Assembly: GCA_947454695.1 (NCBI GenBank)
Contig: CANGMW010000182.1
Location: forward strand, 1 to 5,470
Direction of reading: 5' to 3'
Source: Comamonadaceae bacterium
Lineage (GTDB): Bacteria > Pseudomonadota > Gammaproteobacteria > Burkholderiales > Burkholderiaceae_C
Length of the DNA stretch: 5,470 nucleotides
Under the pieces are notes generated by a model. That model was not told the origin of the DNA. It did no database searches and was given only the letters and a program-made list of their open reading frames with translations. Position numbers and translations under genes: made by a program. Of the stretch, positions 4,635 to 5,470 are shown in pieces (positions within the stretch are counted from its first letter, which is position 1; every line of letters starts with the position of its first letter).

Positions 4635-5470
4635 ATGCATCAGAAAATTCTCATTCTCGATTTCGGCTCTCAAGTCACCCAACTGATTGCCCGCCGGGTG
4701 CGCGAAGCGCATGTGTATTGCGAAGTGCATCCGTGCGACGTGAGCGACGATTGGGTGCGGGCATTTGCCAGCGACGGTCAGCTCAAAGGCGTGATCCTTT
4801 CTGGCAGCCACGCCAGCGTGTACGAAGACACCACCGACAAAGCCCCGCAAGCAGTGTTTGAGTTGGGCGTACCGGTGCTCGGGATTTGCTACGGCATGCA
4901 GACCATGGCCCAGCAACTCGGCGGCAAGGTCGAAAGCGGCCACCAGCGGGAATTCGGCTACGCCGAGGTGCGCGCCCACGGTCACACCGCTTTGCTCAAA
5001 GACATCGCCGACTTCACCACGCCGCAAGGCCACGGCATGCTCAAGGTCTGGATGAGCCACGGCGACAAAGTCACCGAGCTGCCGCCCGGCTTCAAACTCA
5101 TGGCCAGCACCGACAGTTGCCCGATTGCCGGCATGGCCGATGAGGCGCGGCGCTATTACGCGGTGCAGTTCCACCCGGAAGTCACCCACACTGTGCAGGG
5201 CAGGGCGATGCTGGAGCGTTTTGTGCTGGACATTTGCGCCACCCGCCCGGATTGGGTCATGCGCGACCATGTGGCCGAAGCCGTCGCCAAAATTCGCGAA
5301 CAGGTGGGCGATGAAGAAGTCATTCTGGGTTTGTCCGGCGGCGTGGACTCCTCCGTCGCTGCTGCGCTGATCCACCGCGCCATTGGCGACCAGCTGACCT
5401 GCGTTTTTGTGGACCACGGCCTGCTGCGCCTGAACGAGGGCGATATGGTCATGGAAATGTTTGCCGGCAA
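4635..5470 (+). CDS. guaA: GMP synthase (glutamine-hydrolysing), 5' part
   Basis: GuaA converts XMP to GMP using ATP and ammonia from glutamine. The window holds the first 278 codons of a protein normally near 525-540 residues; the frame is open to the window edge, so this is a cut by the window, not a broken gene. Residues 1 to about 205 form the class I glutamine amidotransferase domain: KILILDFGSQVTQLIARRV (4-22), nucleophile Cys85 in GICYGM, and His180 and Glu182 in FHPEV completing the triad. The ATP pyrophosphatase domain follows, with the P-loop SGGVDSS at 234-240 and FVDHGLLR near 258-265. The XMP-binding dimerisation domain lies beyond the window. The start at 4635 is 8 bp after the guaB stop and lacks a recognisable ribosome binding site, suggesting translational coupling within a guaB-guaA operon. 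No promoter or terminator is visible between the two genes. Confidence 0.97.
   Translation, partial: MHQKILILDFGSQVTQLIARRVREAHVYCEVHPCDVSDDWVRAFASDGQLKGVILSGSHASVYEDTTDKAPQAVFELGVPVLGICYGMQTMAQQLGGKVESGHQREFGYAEVRAHGHTALLKDIADFTTPQGHGMLKVWMSHGDKVTELPPGFKLMASTDSCPIAGMADEARRYYAVQFHPEVTHTVQGRAMLERFVLDICATRPDWVMRDHVAEAVAKIREQVGDEEVILGLSGGVDSSVAAALIHRAIGDQLTCVFVDHGLLRLNEGDMVMEMFAG

Noticed and set aside
4611..5417. 268-codon open frame on the minus strand opposite guaA
   Set aside because: It covers the complement of the guaA amidotransferase domain, whose catalytic residues are all present on the plus strand. No recognisable protein results.

Overview
This window looks like chromosomal housekeeping DNA from a betaproteobacterium, most likely family Comamonadaceae (Acidovorax, Polaromonas, Rhodoferax, Limnohabitans or similar). 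The grounds are the gene order smpB / ratA-rnfH / DUF4124 gene / guaB-guaA, the GuaA N-terminus (FGSQVTQLIARRVREAHVYC, then GSHASVYED), the SmpB tail and the moderately GC-rich composition. The placement rests on recognising protein sequences, not on a search, so the genus is left open.

Layout: (1) 1-61 is a short leader with no assignable gene. (2) 62-1156 (+) encodes a 3-hydroxyisobutyryl-CoA hydrolase-like member of the crotonase superfamily. (3) 1163-1636 (-) encodes SmpB, convergent with gene 1 and separated from it by 6 bp. (4) 1637-1704 is a compact divergent promoter region. (5) 1705-2148 (+) encodes a RatA/COQ10-type START-like protein, and 2138-2485 (+) encodes an RnfH/RatB (UPF0125) protein overlapping it by 11 bp. 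(6) 2509-3006 (-) encodes a small secreted DUF4124 protein, convergent with rnfH. (7) 3007-3156 is a second divergent promoter region. (8) 3157-4626 (+) is guaB, and 4635 to the window end (+) is the first 278 codons of guaA, 8 bp downstream.

How the genes relate: guaB and guaA form the IMP -> XMP -> GMP branch of purine synthesis and are probably cotranscribed from a promoter just upstream of guaB. smpB (ribosome rescue with tmRNA) and ratA-rnfH are divergently transcribed and seem to share promoter DNA. As I remember it, smpB, ratA and rnfH also sit together in E. coli, where bamE lies beyond rnfH; here a DUF4124 gene has that place. The acyl-CoA hydrolase has no evident functional tie to its neighbours.

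I find no mobile element, CRISPR array, RNA gene, prophage or novel multi-gene system. The points worth a second look are small: overlapping divergent promoters for smpB and ratA, a possibly leaderless DUF4124 mRNA, a 14-bp dyad containing both stop codons of a convergent pair, and a SmpB tail lacking the tryptophan found in E. coli. All genes wholly inside the window appear intact.
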